DNA from: Sipunculus nudus
Lineage: Eukaryota > Annelida > Sipuncula > Golfingiida > Sipunculidae
Direction of reading: 5' to 3'
NCBI GenBank assembly: GCA_026874595.1
Contig: CM049308.1
Location: forward strand, 75,069,124 to 75,133,123
Length of the DNA: 64,000 bases
Part shown: in pieces, positions 10,944 through 22,650 of the stretch
Numbering within the stretch: position 1 is the stretch's first letter
How the letters are laid out: each line of letters begins with the position of its first letter
Program-made: the position numbers and the translations under genes
The notes under the pieces: generated by a model
What the model was told of the DNA's origin: nothing
Databases searched by the model: none
The model's input: the letters and a program-made list of their open reading frames with translations, nothing else

Positions 10944-12504
10944 CGGAAAGAAGACTACTTAGAATTTGTCAAAAACATGCACCTATAAGAGTAATAAATG
11001 TCTCAAATAAAAAGCGTCCATGGATGACGAGTGATATCTTAAAACTTATTAAACATAGAAATTAAACGCTTAAACTTGCATGTAAAAATAAATCCCAACC
11101 TCTTTTTATATAAATACAGGGTATTACGAAATTCCATAAGCACAAAAATAAGGTATGCGAAAAAGAAATTATATTCATAAAACTATCGATATGAATATGG
11201 GTAATACAAGTCAAATGTGGAAAGCACTGAAATTTATTTTACCAAACAAATTGAACAATCGATCGTCTTCAAACGAAATTACACCAGTGAAATGCAGTGA
11301 AATGACAAATTATCGCCCTATTTCAATAATCCCTCATGTTGCTAAACTTCTTGAGAAAATAGTTAAAGATCAAATAATGAAATTCGTCATAGATCATGAC
11401 CTAATCTCGTATAATCAGCATGCATATTTACCAAACAAATCAATTTCAAGTGCCCTTCAAGCCTTTATTGATGACATATATTCACATATGGATAGAGGAG
11501 ATATCACCGCTGCTTGCTATCTGGATCTAACCAAAGGTTTTGACACAATAAATCATCCTACACTCACCTATAAGCTAAGCCTGCTAGGCTTTACTATGAA
11601 GACCAGAACCTGGTTTAGGGCTTATTTAAAAGATCGTCAACAAATAGTACATTGTAATGGCAAAACTTCTAGCGTACAAACGGTTAATATAGGAGTGCCC
11701 AAAGGTACTGTTTTGGGTCCTGTTCTCTTTCTTTTGTATATCAATGACCTTTCCCATCGCCTAAGACCTGCAAAATGTATCGCTTCTGCTGACGATACAC
11801 CATCTATTGTCATGGTTCTACCATATCTGTGGTGCATCAAACCTTACAACAAGCAGTAAATACTGCTTGCAGGTGGTTCGATGCTAACAAGTTTACCATA
11901 AATATTAACAAATCTACTGTCATGTTACTGGGTACCAAAAATCGTGTAAGTAACAATGACCTTTGTATCACTGCTAATGACATACAGTTACAAGAATCAA
12001 CGGAAACCAAATTATTCGGTGTTACTATTGATGCTAGTTTATCATGGTTCTCACATGAAACTACCCTATGTAAAAAGTTGTCACCATACTTAGCACTGTT
12101 ACACCGCCTTAGTAAAGTACTATCCATAAATACATTAATAACAGTCTATAATACCATGATTCAGCCACATATCGACTATGCCACAAGTGTTTTGGGGCAA
12201 AACGAAAAAGTCAATATGCCACAAAAAACTGCAAAAAAATCAAAATCGTGCTGCACGTATTGTTACCAGGTGTTATGATTATGAAATTCCAACCGCCACT
12301 CTGATACAACAGCTACAATGGCTAACAGTCTCTAAACGTTGTAAATATTTTATATTTATCCTGATGCATAAATATAACAACCAAATGAATATCCATAATC
12401 CAAAACAGTTCATATGGGTCAGTGATACGCATGATCATTCTACCAGATCCGCTAAAAGTGGCCTTCTGTTATTGCCAAAACCAAGAAATGAATTCTTCAA
12501 CAAG
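10944..12504 (+). pseudogene. LINE reverse transcriptase (piece 2)
   Basis: Continuation of the LINE after the insertion. 10985-11070 encodes the linker (HAPIRVINVSNKKRPWMTSD in one frame). 11155-12504 holds the reverse transcriptase: NYRPISIIPHVAKLLEKIV, motif A YLDLTKGFDTINH, motif B GVPKGTVLGPVLFLLYIND, motif C SADDTPS (catalytic AD-D pair kept), thumb HIDYATSVLG, and QNRAARIVTR near 12260. Frameshifts near 11830 and 12210 and stops in the linker make it dead. The family is Jockey/CR1/L2-like by motif style. The frame is cut at 12504 by a second insertion. Confidence 0.9.
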
Positions 12505-12689
12505 TGACGCATGGGTCATGACGCTCAGCCGACTGACATGTTGATAATATGTCCTTGCACAGACAACTAATTAAGATAGGTGGCATCATTGTTCATGCAT
12601 ATTAGCATATTAGCATCAAGTTCATCAAGACCCATAAGCACAACAAATTTGATAACAATCAAGCTAGCCTTTCATGAGGAATCCGGCAA

Positions 12690-13300
12690 TTTGTGTGTAT
12701 TTTGCATTATTTCTGGGATGCTCAAACATACCCCAAAACTCTGAAAATATAGGTGACTGTGACCCAATTTCAGGTTTCTGGGGAGAACATTTTAAGAAAG
12801 TCTCAGGATGTCAAGTTAGAAGATTTTGGGCCCCATGGTTACGATTTGTGACCTACTTTGGTATCAAATTTTCAATTATTCTGGGAGGTCTTCAGAGCCC
12901 CATAGCTCGGAGAATATGAGTGACAGAGACCAATTGGTGATCAATGGTAATCAGTGCATTAGTTGATCAGATATTTGAGCTTTTGTATCAAATTTTTCAT
13001 TATTCTAGGGGGTACTTTGGAGCCCCATAGCTTGAAGAATATGGGTAACAGAGACCTTATTCCAGGTTTTCAAGAAGACTTTTGATGGACCTCTCTGGAT
13101 TTCAAGTGAGAAGATTCCAGGTCCAGCGGTTACAATTGGTGATCAATGGTGATCAATGCATTAGTTGTTCAGATATTTGAGCTTTTGTATCAAATTTTTC
13201 ATTATTCCGCGGGGTACTTTGGAGCCCCATAGCTCAAAGAATATGGGTAATAGAGACTTAATTCCAGGTTTCCAAGGAGATTTTTCATGGACCTCTCTGG
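12690..13300 (+). repeat. Tandem array, units about 165-205 bp
   Basis: Four diverged units share phrases such as TCATTATTCTGGGAGGTCTT, GAGCCCCATAGCTC, AATATGGGTAACAGAGACC, CAGGTTTCCAAGGAGATTTT and GGTTACGATTTGTG. The same unit occurs at 46920-47290, and part of it at 13690-13760. It is the core of the inserted element. Confidence 0.75.
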
Positions 13301-13432
13301 ATATTGTTACGAAGACAAATAAATGAGAGGAAAATCCTGGGCCGATCCGGGAGTCGAACCCACCGCTTTGGTTGCAAAGCAAGCTTCTCTATCGAGACAG
13401 TTCGGTCCGCTTTTATGTCACCCCGTAACACA

Positions 13433-13442
13433 CCCCCTCTTT
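13433..13442 (-). promoter_or_regulatory. TRIM polypurine tract
   Basis: Minus-strand AAAGAGGGGG, two bases before the TGTTAC start of the 3' LTR: the correct position and composition for the plus-strand primer. Confidence 0.75.
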
Positions 13443-13534
13443 AGAGCGTTCTGCTATCAGAACAAGACTAATTACCCCAGGAGTCACACTTTGGTGAGCT
13501 TATTCCCTGGGTCACAAAGTTAACCCTCACGTTA

Positions 13535-13546
13535 GACGAGCCCCCA
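13535..13546 (-). promoter_or_regulatory. TRIM primer-binding site, tRNA-Pro type
   Basis: Minus-strand TGGGGGCTCGTC, starting 3 nt after the LTR end. These 12 nt equal the start of the tRNA-Pro primer site well known from gammaretroviruses. The match ends there (the next bases are TAACG), leaving a 12-nt primer duplex. Confidence 0.75.
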
Positions 13547-13589
13547 TTTTGTTACGAAGACAAATAAATGAGGGGAAAATCCTAGGCCG

Positions 13590-13690
13590 ATCCGGGAGTC
13601 GAACCCAGTTCGGTGGCGCACAAGTCCGGCGAACCAACCGCTTTGCTAGCAAAGCAAGCTTCTCTAGCGAGACAGTTCGGTCCGTTTTTA
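13590..13690 (-). other. tRNA-like segment inside the TRIM LTR
   Basis: Within the 5' LTR (minus sense) GGACCGA near the start can pair with TCGGCCT after the B-box-like GGGTTCGACTCCCGG. Between them lies an anticodon-arm-like hairpin GCTTTG...CAAAGC. The left LTR keeps a shorter version (GCTTTGCAACCAAAGC followed directly by GGTGGGTTCGACTCC). The B box matches the Pol III consensus GGTTCGANNCC; the D-arm side is weaker. This suggests an LTR that captured a tRNA gene or tRNA-derived SINE. Whether it is transcribed is unknown. Confidence 0.5.
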
Positions 13691-13836
13691 TGTCACCCCC
13701 TAACAATATAAAGTTAGAAGATTCTAGGTCCAGTGGTTACGATTTGTGCTTTGTTAACGGACAGACGGCCGGACGGACGACGGACAAAGAGTGATCGCTG
13801 TAGCTCTGATGACTTACAGTCAGCTGAACTAAAAAT

Positions 13837-13950
13837 AGCTTTTTATACAGAGGCCCTTCGGTATGGAATACCTTACCATACGAGATCAGGTCTATAAAAT
13901 CTTTAAATGCTTTTAAACAAAAGACCAAAGCGTTTCTTTTAAAGTCTTAG
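13837..13950 (+). pseudogene. LINE carboxy terminus (piece 3)
   Basis: Open frame FLYRGPSVWNTLP followed by EIRSIKSLNAFKQKTKAFLL and a TAG at 13948-13950. The R/K-G-P-x-x-W-N-x-L-P block with a basic tail closes the ORF2 proteins of CR1/L2/jockey-like LINEs, so this is the end of the same gene that starts at 9.2 kb. AT-rich sequence to about 14390 is probably its 3' UTR. Confidence 0.8.
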
Positions 13951-14439
13951 TATTACAACCTAAAGACAATGTTATTTCCTAATATGCATTGTCAATACCT
14001 GTCTTTATTGTATGGATTCTTTTATAACCGCGTCTTTACTAGTTTTTACGATTATAGTGCATTTTACTCGTTTTCTTACATACTTTGCCCATTGAATGTA
14101 TTACATAATGTAATATACGACTATGTTGTTCACGCATTTGTGAATTTTACCTATTGTTGCGTTTAAAGTATTGTTGCATACCATGACTGACTAACTTATC
14201 ATGTATATAATATTTATGTACATGTATCTTTGATGATTCATATATTGTGTAACATATGCATATTTTGTATTTTATAATCTTTATACCAGATATTATTATA
14301 TCATGTTTTAAGGTTACAGGGCCCTGTTGAAGAACAGACTATATTACTGAACAGGCTACCTTGTATAAATATATTGAAATCAAATAAATATTCACAGAGC
14401 TGTTAATCAGAAAATAATACACAAAGAAAAAGGAAGCGT

Positions 14440-14525
14440 ATCGTCAATACGTATCGGATATCGCTTTAAGTGTATTGCAATACGTATTGTACCTGAATAG
14501 GCCGACCGATATCCAGCCCTAGTCA
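14440..14525. mobile_element. hAT-like terminal fragment
   Basis: Contains inverted CGTATCG/CAATACG motifs and ends GATATCCAGCCCTAG, in minus sense CTAGGGCTGGATATC. CAGGGCTGG-type ends are common on hAT elements. No second end or target duplication was found. A related motif cluster is at 8690-8760. Confidence 0.3.
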
Positions 14526-14557
14526 GAATATATATATGTAGGGTACATATTAATTGT

Positions 14558-16080
14558 ATCCGCCAAAACGAAGTTTTGCGGATACTTTGTTTTTGACCGG
14601 GTTTCCGCCGCCGCCGCGTTCGTTTCCGGAGAACAACTCTGAGACTACTGGACGGATTTTTCCGAAACTTACACTAGTTATCGGGTCACATGTGAACTGG
14701 TGCCTAACCAATTGGCCTTGAGCTCTGACCTTTCCTATCTGCCCAGCGTCCGTTTTTTTCCGAAACTTACACCAGTTATCGGGTCACATGTGAACTGGTG
14801 CCTAACCAATTGGCCTTGACCTCTGACCTTTCCTCTCTGCCCAGCGTCCGTTTGTGCGTCTGTTTCCACACATAAACCCACATATCTCGGGAACCGTTTG
14901 TCCAATCAGGAAAAAAAAAATGTACAAATGTAGCCCTTGGACAGCTTTATAGCATACACAAAAAATGGTGGCGCCAACTGCAACCATGTTTGCACAGTGT
15001 CCATCTGTTCATCTGCCTTGGATTAAAATCACTCATATCTCTACAGTGGTTTGACTAATTCACCTGAAATTCGGCATGCGTATACATCCTAGATAGCTTT
15101 CTTAATTTTATGACAGGTGGCGCCAGCTTCATTCACGTTCATATCTCACATCCAAGCTCATATCTCGGGAACCGTTTGACCAATCAGGAAATTTTTTTTA
15201 CACAAATGTAGCCCTTGGATAGTTATAACGTACACAAAAATGGTGGCGCCACCTGCAGCCATTTATTCACAGTGTCCATCTGTTTGTCTGCCTTGGATTA
15301 AAATTACTCATATCTCTGCGGTGGTTTGACCAAATTACCTGAAATTCGGCATGCGTATACATCCTAGATAGCTTTCTTAATTTTAAGACAGGTGGCGCCA
15401 GCTTCATTCACGTTCACGCTGTAGACATCCATGTTTGTATCTCTGGACACATTCGACCAATCAGGAAAAAAAATTACACAAATGTAGCCCTTGGATAGCT
15501 TAATAACATACACAAAAATGGTGGCGCCACCTGCAGCCATTTTTGCACAGCATCCATCTGTTTGTCTGCCTTGGGTTAAAATTACTCGTATCTCTGCAGT
15601 GGTTTGACCAAATAAACTGCAAATCGGCATGCATATACATCATGGATAGCTTTCTTGATTTTATGACAGGTGGTGCCAGCTTTATTCACGTTCACGCTGC
15701 AGACATTAATGCTTATATCTCCGGACTCGTTTGACCGATCAGGAGAAAATTTACACAAATGTAGCCCTTGGATAGCTTAATAACATACACAAAAATGGTG
15801 GCGCCATCTGCAGCCATTTTTGCACAGCATTCATCTGTTTGTCTGCTGTGGGATAAAACCACTCATATCTCTGCAGTGGTTTGACTTTTCCACCTAAAAT
15901 TTTGCACGTGTATACATCTGGACAGTTTCTCGTTCAAATAACAGGTGGCGCCACCTACAGTCATGTAAACGTGGCAGACATCCATTCTAATATGTAACAA
16001 CTGTAACTCTATTTCCCTTTGCCACTCAATCCATGCCTCACTTCACCAGTCCTACTCTGGATACACGTATTCTAGTTTAC
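14558..16080 (+). repeat. GGTGGCGCC dimeric tandem array (277-bp period)
   Basis: The element opens with a hairpin (GTATCCGCCAAAAC, GAA loop, GTTTTGCGGATAC at 14558-14587). After a leader containing a duplicated segment (14660-14830), a repeat of about 277 bp occurs roughly four times, with ATGGTGGCGCC at about 14965, 15241, 15519 and 15796. Each unit has two halves, each with a GGTGGCGCC core (second cores near 15117, 15394, 15669 and 15944), so it is a dimer of roughly 125 + 152 bp. Open frames inside recur with the period and are not genes. Confidence 0.8.
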
Positions 16081-16188
16081 AGTATTGATTTTGAGATGAA
16101 TTGTGGCAGTACTGATTAGTGTAAAACGGACAAACAAGGCCACTACAGAAACACTAAACTACAGACTAACCTGTCATTACCGTTTATA

Positions 16189-16191
16189 TAT

Positions 16192-16257
<66 letters not shown>
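16189..16257. repeat. (TA)n microsatellite
   Basis: Pure TA tract left of the tRNA-like unit. Confidence 0.95.
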
Positions 16258-16260
<3 letters not shown>

Positions 16261-16289
16261 TAGCCATGCTGGTTCATTGTATATAGTTT

Positions 16290-16393
16290 GAAAGGGTATA
16301 CACAGAAATGTCGGTGCCAGTGGGAATCGAACCCACGCTCTTCCGATTTTCGGTGCGGCTGCCAAGTGGTTGAGGAAGATCGTGTATACCCTT

Positions 16394-16395
<2 letters not shown>
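16290..16395 (-). other. tRNA 3'-half-like unit with 14-bp inverted ends
   Basis: A 106-bp unit bounded by perfect 14-bp inverted repeats, GAAAGGGTATACAC at 16290-16303 and its complement at 16382-16395. Inside, in minus sense, GTGGGTTCGATTCCCAC is a perfect 5-bp T stem with a 7-nt TTCGATT loop (Pol III B box), followed by TGGCACCGACA. A plus-strand stretch TGCCAAGTGGTTGAGG resembles an A box, but on the wrong strand relative to the B box. It is not a functional tRNA gene: no cloverleaf closes. Confidence 0.5.
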
Positions 16396-16436
<41 letters not shown>

Positions 16437-16459
16437 ATATATATATATATATATACATA
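16396..16459. repeat. (TC)n-(TA)n microsatellite
   Basis: CT repeat followed by TA repeat, directly right of the tRNA-like unit, so the unit is flanked on both sides by simple repeats. Confidence 0.95.
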
Positions 16460-19400
16460 TATACATATATTATGGAAATACCTGAAGAGATAACTATCAG
16501 CAAGGCAGTCATGGTGCTCTCTCCTCCAGATGCGCTGTAGGTATAACTCTACATACTTAACTTTAAATAGGGCTCAATTTTCCTGTTGTTGTTACCGTGT
16601 ACACAGTAACAGCTAATCATATACTGTGGGCGGAGCATATAACCATCTATCAGCAGTGGTTGCCAATGTTCGCCCTTTTGATTTATCAGTTCTGAAAGAA
16701 ACCAATCAGAACACTATGCTATATGATTCCACCTGATTGAATATGGCTTTTATTCTCCATATGGCCAAAGTCTTTTTCTGTATATAAAATCAACAATGCC
16801 TTTAATTTACTCGCTCTGGATTTATATTTATTAAGAAATAGTAGATGACAGGAGATAACATCAAAGGGAGAATAGCAAAGATAATACAGGTTGTACAGAT
16901 TTCATATTCAGTATTCGTATATACCGCGTAATCACTTCACATGTACTCAATTACACTTGTAAATTGACGAATATGTTACACCAATGTACCCTTACCTCTT
17001 TGTGGAAAAGATTATGGAGTTTATGTTTACGGCTTCCCACACAACTGCACTAAAGTGTTACAAAATGATTTAAAATTACTAATAATTAAAATGATACATA
17101 TTAAACCTTTTGCTCCAATCTTATTGTAAATATTTTGTATTTACTGACCAAATGTGCTTACATCGTCAAAATGTCATCAAAGCGGCATGGTTTAAAGTTT
17201 ATATTTTAATCAACTTGTTCTTATTAAAATGTGGTTATATGTTGTGACCATATTTTTTTTATTAAACATGACCACGTTCTTTGTTATAAGTGAAAGTATA
17301 ATTATACTCTCTCGTGTCGGCCACTTAACCACTTCACTTCGTTAGTTTAAGTAGCATCTGTTAAACTTTTCAACCCTCACCCCTAATGCTAAACACTTAT
17401 TAAAGCATCTTTAGAAACTGGTAATTGCTTCTGACATTTTAATTTTAAAAAAAATGAAAGGGGTAAGTGTACAGAATTACTGCCTTGTCAAATGATGATG
17501 AATATATATATATAGGCCTTAAGTTAAGATACGACCATGCGTGCGTTGTTTTGTTCAGCACATTGTTTGCCCCCACATGATTTTATGGTTATTTACTGCT
17601 GAGCACCTGTTGACAGGCCACTTGAATTCTTATGGAACGATGTTGAAAACACTGTGCAAATAATAATGCATAAAATTGTCATCTTGTCACGTTGGTCTTG
17701 TATTTAAGTGTTCGCATGTGCAACAGTGCAAATCTCTCACCTAACAATACACTGGGCTTTTTACCTTTAACTGCATTTACAAATGCATCGGGCAAATGAC
17801 TAAAAAAGAAAGAGCACGAATCAAGAAGTGCAAACAGTGCCATATATTACTGATATTGATTCACACCTAAACGAACCCGGTTTATAAATATTGACTTAAC
17901 TGAATAGTGCAGACGTTCGGACCCGTGATGGTGCTACTTAAAAAAATGAATTGGACATACAAAATACACATGACACAGTTAAAAAAAGAGAGGGATTAAC
18001 CCATAGCTACACTAATAATATACATGATTATGTCAAACTGTTAAGGCTGGCTCATACAAGAATATTTTATCTGGACCGGATTTGAGCTCTGAATACCGGC
18101 TCCCTTTTAATTCACAGACATAAATAAGTATCTATGAAGAATGAAGATATACAATTACGGAACAATTTTATTTCACTGACAAAGAGAGAATTGAATGTAG
18201 AGACGTAGTCCAGTTAAGAAGAACTACAGACATTTTTATACACCTGGCAAAAGTGTAACTGATAGAACTAAGTTTATGGCTTAGAGCTGCTTTATGCTAA
18301 GTATTTATGGTTTTACCAGCATGACGAAACAGTCATGACGACAGTTATACAAACTTGGCCTTATGGCATCTTGAAATTACATTGTTCACAGAAAGATATA
18401 AATAGTCCAGGGCTTTAGACCCAATATGAAAAGAATAGAAGTTTCATTACAGAGTGTTATTTATTACATGGCTCAGGTGACATATAAAGACGAGACGAGT
18501 CAGCCTTACCATAGTCATTTTCGGCTGCCTAGGATACATATGGCGCCATACAAAATTATCTTCCCTCTAAAAGAAGTTTCCCAGTGAACCCCTATTTATA
18601 GAGGCGGGAAGAATCAGTTGGTCCCTTTCACAGGCAGCGCAAAAACTTTATATTTGTCATTCAATAGGGGCAGTGGTGCCTGACCGACTGCACTACGGTA
18701 CACATGCCCGCCTGTGTCGTACACACGTCGGATTTACCACCTTAGAGGCGTCACAATTTATATTAATCAAACACGTAAAGTAGTTAAGACAAGGACTCTT
18801 TAAAAAGACTGACTAAAATTCTCCAGCTTTACATTTTTTTGCTGAGAGAGAGAGGGAGAGAGAAAGAGACGGTCAGAGACAGAGGTAAAGATAGTATATG
18901 ACGGAGAGAAAACAGACTTTGTATTGGTCTCTGTTTATGTGGTCTTGTAAGACATCAGGCCTACTACCCCTCAGCTATCACTATTTGGACTAACCCATTA
19001 ATGCCATCCCTATTGTAAATTAGGCTGCCTTACAGCCGAGAATGTTCAGGCTTTCCGACTCTTCTGCCTGCACTTGAATGATGCAGACGTGGTCAGCTCT
19101 AGGTTAATCGTTTAGACGTGTTTAGGGGCTAAAGGATAATCGACATAAGGCGAAGTTCAGTAGCCTGCCGCAACCCTTCTAGCTCCCTGTTTATCACGTC
19201 TAACTATAAGACTAGCAATATAATGTAAAGGACAGATCTTTCGGACGTGTGGTAATTTTTAACATAAATTTATGTGTTGTTTTCTATTATCTGTGGGAAA
19301 AATCCCTACATTGGCGAGCGTTTGCAAACTTGTAAATCTAAATATTTACGAGCAGTGATTCGAACCTGCATTTGTGGCAATATTTGTTCTTCAAAATTTA

Positions 19401-21515
19401 AAAAATGAACTGCTACAGATAAACCAGTTACGTAGATAAACTAAGAAGAGTGAAGATAAAGAAGACCACCCGATGAAGAATTTCTAGATTCCTGGAAATA
19501 CTACGGTATGTGAATTTGTGTTTGTGTCAGAGTACAATATACCATACTACGTATCAGAAAGGGCCTTAAGAGGCTAGTTGAATAGATCTGATGTAGATAT
19601 CATGAGAACTCGGCTTCTGTTGCCTTTAAAGTGAATTGCCATAGCATCGATAAGCTTGGCCGCTGTCCCCCGAAACGAACATGTAAAGTACTAGACATGC
19701 CTGTATCTTATTAGATCGCTTATATCGACAATAAATATGATAAGCAATGAGGCTGGAAATATTGAATTGCCCTAGATAGCATGAAAAATGGCCCTGAGCA
19801 GCTTGAAATATAGAGGCAGTGAATGGCACGAGAAATGGCCCTGAGTGGCTGGAAGTAAGGAACTGCTGTAGTTCAATGGCATGAGAAATGACCTCAGCGC
19901 TCGAAAGGTTCAAACATGTGTCGACATAAGGCGAACCTGTATAGTAGTAGCCTGCTGCGATAGTTTGAACACGTTCCAATAACGCTAAACGAGGACTGGC
20001 TGTATAACTAAAAATATACGAAAAACTGTGCCTTCGGGCAACCAGTGTGTAAAGGATGACACAAGAGCGGTGTCAAATGATCGGCCCGGAGGTAGGTCCA
20101 TATTGTGAGAAAATGTACTTCAGTATTGTACTTATTAACACAGGCATGTGCCACTATTGTTTTGATGTCCATGAAATCTAGAACTGTAGAAAATCTTACT
20201 TTGAGACTTTATATATATATATTGTAAGGCTCTTTAAGTCCTATTTTTCGAAATGCAGAACAGGCAATCGTTCATTTATTAATTATTCTGATAAAGTGCT
20301 ACATATATATGTACAGATTGAGTGATAAAGTACAATCACTCTAGTATAAAGTTGACATAAAACATGACAAACGGAGCAAATATTGTTATATCCATATGTC
20401 CCATTATTAATCCATATAACAATCATTAAAATAGTAAGTGTTAAAGAAAGCATATAATACAGTCTAAAGATAATATTATCATTCGTCATTTTTGTATATC
20501 TTTGTTAGATCTATTAGGCTCGTTTCAAAGGATTAATATGGTGTCTGAACAAAATCTTACAATTTGTAACTTTTTAAAGAAATGTGGACATAAGCCTCAA
20601 AATAATAATTAAACAGATTTCTCTTTAAACAAGGCCTACAGGCCTTATCCGAACCTGTGCAAAAATTTGGGAGTATGAATGGAGGTATATTTTTAAAATT
20701 TAATATTGATCCTCTTATGTCCTGCATATCTACCTTAGCCATTATGAATTCAGCAAAATGGACGTTTCGGACCTGCAAGTTTCAGACTTGGACATTTTAA
20801 AACTAGGATGTATCAGTCAGGATATTTCGTATATGTTTCTTTTTGCAAGGGAGGATTATTGGGATAGATGAATGGACAATTTGGCAGCATGGTTTCGGAG
20901 AAGAACATTTTTTAATGTTTTTTAGCTCCTCCCTATAAAATCTAAGAAAATGCAGTCAGCCAAGAAATAAGCAAAATCTGATAGAATGTTTTAGATGACA
21001 AATTTTTTGACAAAATTTGGTGATGCTGGCTCGTGCCCTTTTTCAGATAGTTATTACGCACGACAGACGACGGAAACGGACGACGCCACACACATTGCAT
21101 AATCTCACAGATTGGCTAAAAATGCAAAGCAAGTTTTTTTCAAACAGTTGAAAGATAAAGTTCCAATAGTTCTAATCTGGGCATTCTGCGTCTAGACATA
21201 TTGTCTAGACACCAGACGGAGCCAGGTCAGTTGCCATGGTGATGTCTGGACCCCACTTGGTTGAACTGAGTGACCTCTTGACTTGGCTGCATGTTGTCAA
21301 ATCTGTTTTCAAAAACAGAAAGCCTTCTTTAATTGGCTACACTGCTTTTTTAAAGCTCCATTAACCCAATCTATTCTTATAAAACTAGCAGAGCCCTACG
21401 ATAGATCAGTTCTTGTGTTGTTTAAACCAATCAGCTTAACAGTTTTATCATAAAAAAATTTATAAGCTAGAAGGGTCTAAACTTACATTTTTGCTGGTAA
21501 AAAACTGATCAATGT
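16460..21515. other. Gene-free stretch
   Basis: No recognisable gene in 5 kb. 18841-18895 is a GA-rich purine tract. 19780-19900 has short imperfect repeats of AGAAATGGCCCTGAG, and 19138-19170 and 19920-19955 share CGACATAAGGCGAA with TAGCCTGC. 20660-20770 recurs near 57660-57730 (GGGAGTATGAATGGAGG). 21060-21125 ends a repeat (ACGACAGACGACGG...GGCTAAAAA) of the kind listed elsewhere. Confidence 0.45.
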
Positions 21516-22650
21516 AGGTGGCGCCATCAACCTACAATCAATTTCATCAATTTCAGATATGACTCCTGTAACAAACATTGAAATAAACTTTGGTGATGAC
21601 AACTCCAGCTGTTTCTGAGATTTTAAGTTTCGTATGTTTTTTTGCACAGCTGACTAAGTTAAAGATGTAACTCGGCCAAAAGTCTTCGAACTGGACCCAA
21701 TCAAATAAATTTTGCGAGAAATTGTTCTAGGGATCATTTCTGTGAAATATTGGACAATTTGGTTGAAATTTTCGGAAAAGAAGTTCTTTATATATTTTTT
21801 TTAACTTTTCCTGTATAAAATCTTAGAAAATCATTGAATCAAAACCATTTGAACTTATCTGAATTATCAACATCTAAGGATTATTCATGTGTGAGATTAA
21901 AGAATTTGACCCAATGGTTTTTGAGAAGATCCTTGTAGCCACTGAGCAGAAATGGGCTGCTATAACATTTGACTATATTCAGCTTCCCATAATTCGGCCA
22001 AAATTCATTGAACAGAGACCATTTGAACAAACCTAAGAAAAGCATTACCCAAGGAGCATTCTGTGCAATATTAAACGATTTGGCTTTACGCTTTCAGGGA
22101 AGAAGTTTTTTGTAGCCCTCTGTATGCTTCGGGCACCGTTGACCCCCGTACAAAAAGACAAATGCAGGTGGCGCCACCAATACCTCAATTTCAGATATGA
22201 CTCAAGTGACCAACATTAACATAAAATTTGATGATGATAGCTCCAGCCGTTTCTGAGATTGTAATTTTAGCATGTAAATGACTAAGTGCAACTTCCTGTA
22301 ACTCGGTCAAAAATCACTGACCTGGAACCATTCGATAAACTTGAGAGAGACTATTCCAGGGAACATTTCTGTGAAATATTGGACAATTTGGCTGGACAGT
22401 TTCAGATAAGATGGTTTTTAAAGGTTTTTAAGCTTTTTTCTCTATAAAATCTAAATAAATGCAGATACCAAAAAAAAAAATAAGCTTTAGGGCACCAAGT
22501 TTCACATGTGACTAATTCTTACATGTAATTTGGAGCTGATTGCTCCGACGGTTTCTGACTGACAGCCATGGACGGCGGGCAGCCAACCTTGGACGGCGGA
22601 CGCACGACGCCGTTCGCCTTCGCATAAGCTCACAGGTTCGCTAAAAAACA
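21516..22650 (+). repeat. Tandem repeat, about 630-bp units, with GCTAAAAA end
   Basis: Units starting at GTAGGTGGCGCCATCAA (about 21516) and GCAGGTGGCGCCACCAA (about 22164) continue in parallel: TTTCAGATATGACTC, AACATTGAAATAAACTTTGG or a near version, CTCCAGCTGTTTCTGAGATT. The block closes with GGACGGCGGACGCACGACG and CGCATAAGCTCACAGGTTCG-CTAAAAA near 22650, the same end as at 58960. Confidence 0.65.

Larger units (their letters stand above)
13305..13705 (-). mobile_element. TRIM: complete miniature LTR element
   Basis: A 401-bp element read on the minus strand: 5' LTR 13705-13550 (156 bp), internal region of 119 bp, 3' LTR 13430-13305 (126 bp). Both LTRs are TGTTA...TAACA (TG...CA). A 12-nt primer-binding site lies 3 nt inside the 5' LTR and a purine tract 2 nt before the 3' LTR. 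It is flanked by ATAT (13301-13304 and 13706-13709), a 4-bp target duplication. There is no coding capacity, so it must have moved with another element's proteins. The LTRs differ by an indel of about 30 bp plus a few substitutions, so insertion is not very recent. This is the structure defined for terminal-repeat retrotransposons in miniature. Confidence 0.85.
12505..13836. mobile_element. Second insertion in the LINE, tandem-core element
   Basis: The LINE protein breaks off after PRNEFFNK at 12504 and resumes with FLYRGPSVWNTLP at 13840, so about 1.33 kb lies between two codons of one gene. The insert ends in GACAGACGGCCGGACGGACG, a short hairpin and CTAAAAA, a 3' end seen on many bivalve repeats and compatible with a Helitron-type CTRR end. 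Exact edges and any target duplication are unclear. It contains a tandem array and a TRIM. Confidence 0.6.

Noticed and set aside
12690-13300. CRISPR-like array
   Set aside because: Units are long, diverged and continuous, without constant short repeats and unique spacers, and the genome is eukaryotic.
13305-13705. Two tandem tRNA-derived SINEs
   Set aside because: The repeats share exact TG...CA ends, a primer site, a purine tract and one pair of 4-bp duplications around the whole unit, which a SINE dimer would not explain.
16290-16395. Functional tRNA gene
   Set aside because: Only a T arm and part of an acceptor strand are present; the A-box-like text is on the opposite strand and no cloverleaf closes.
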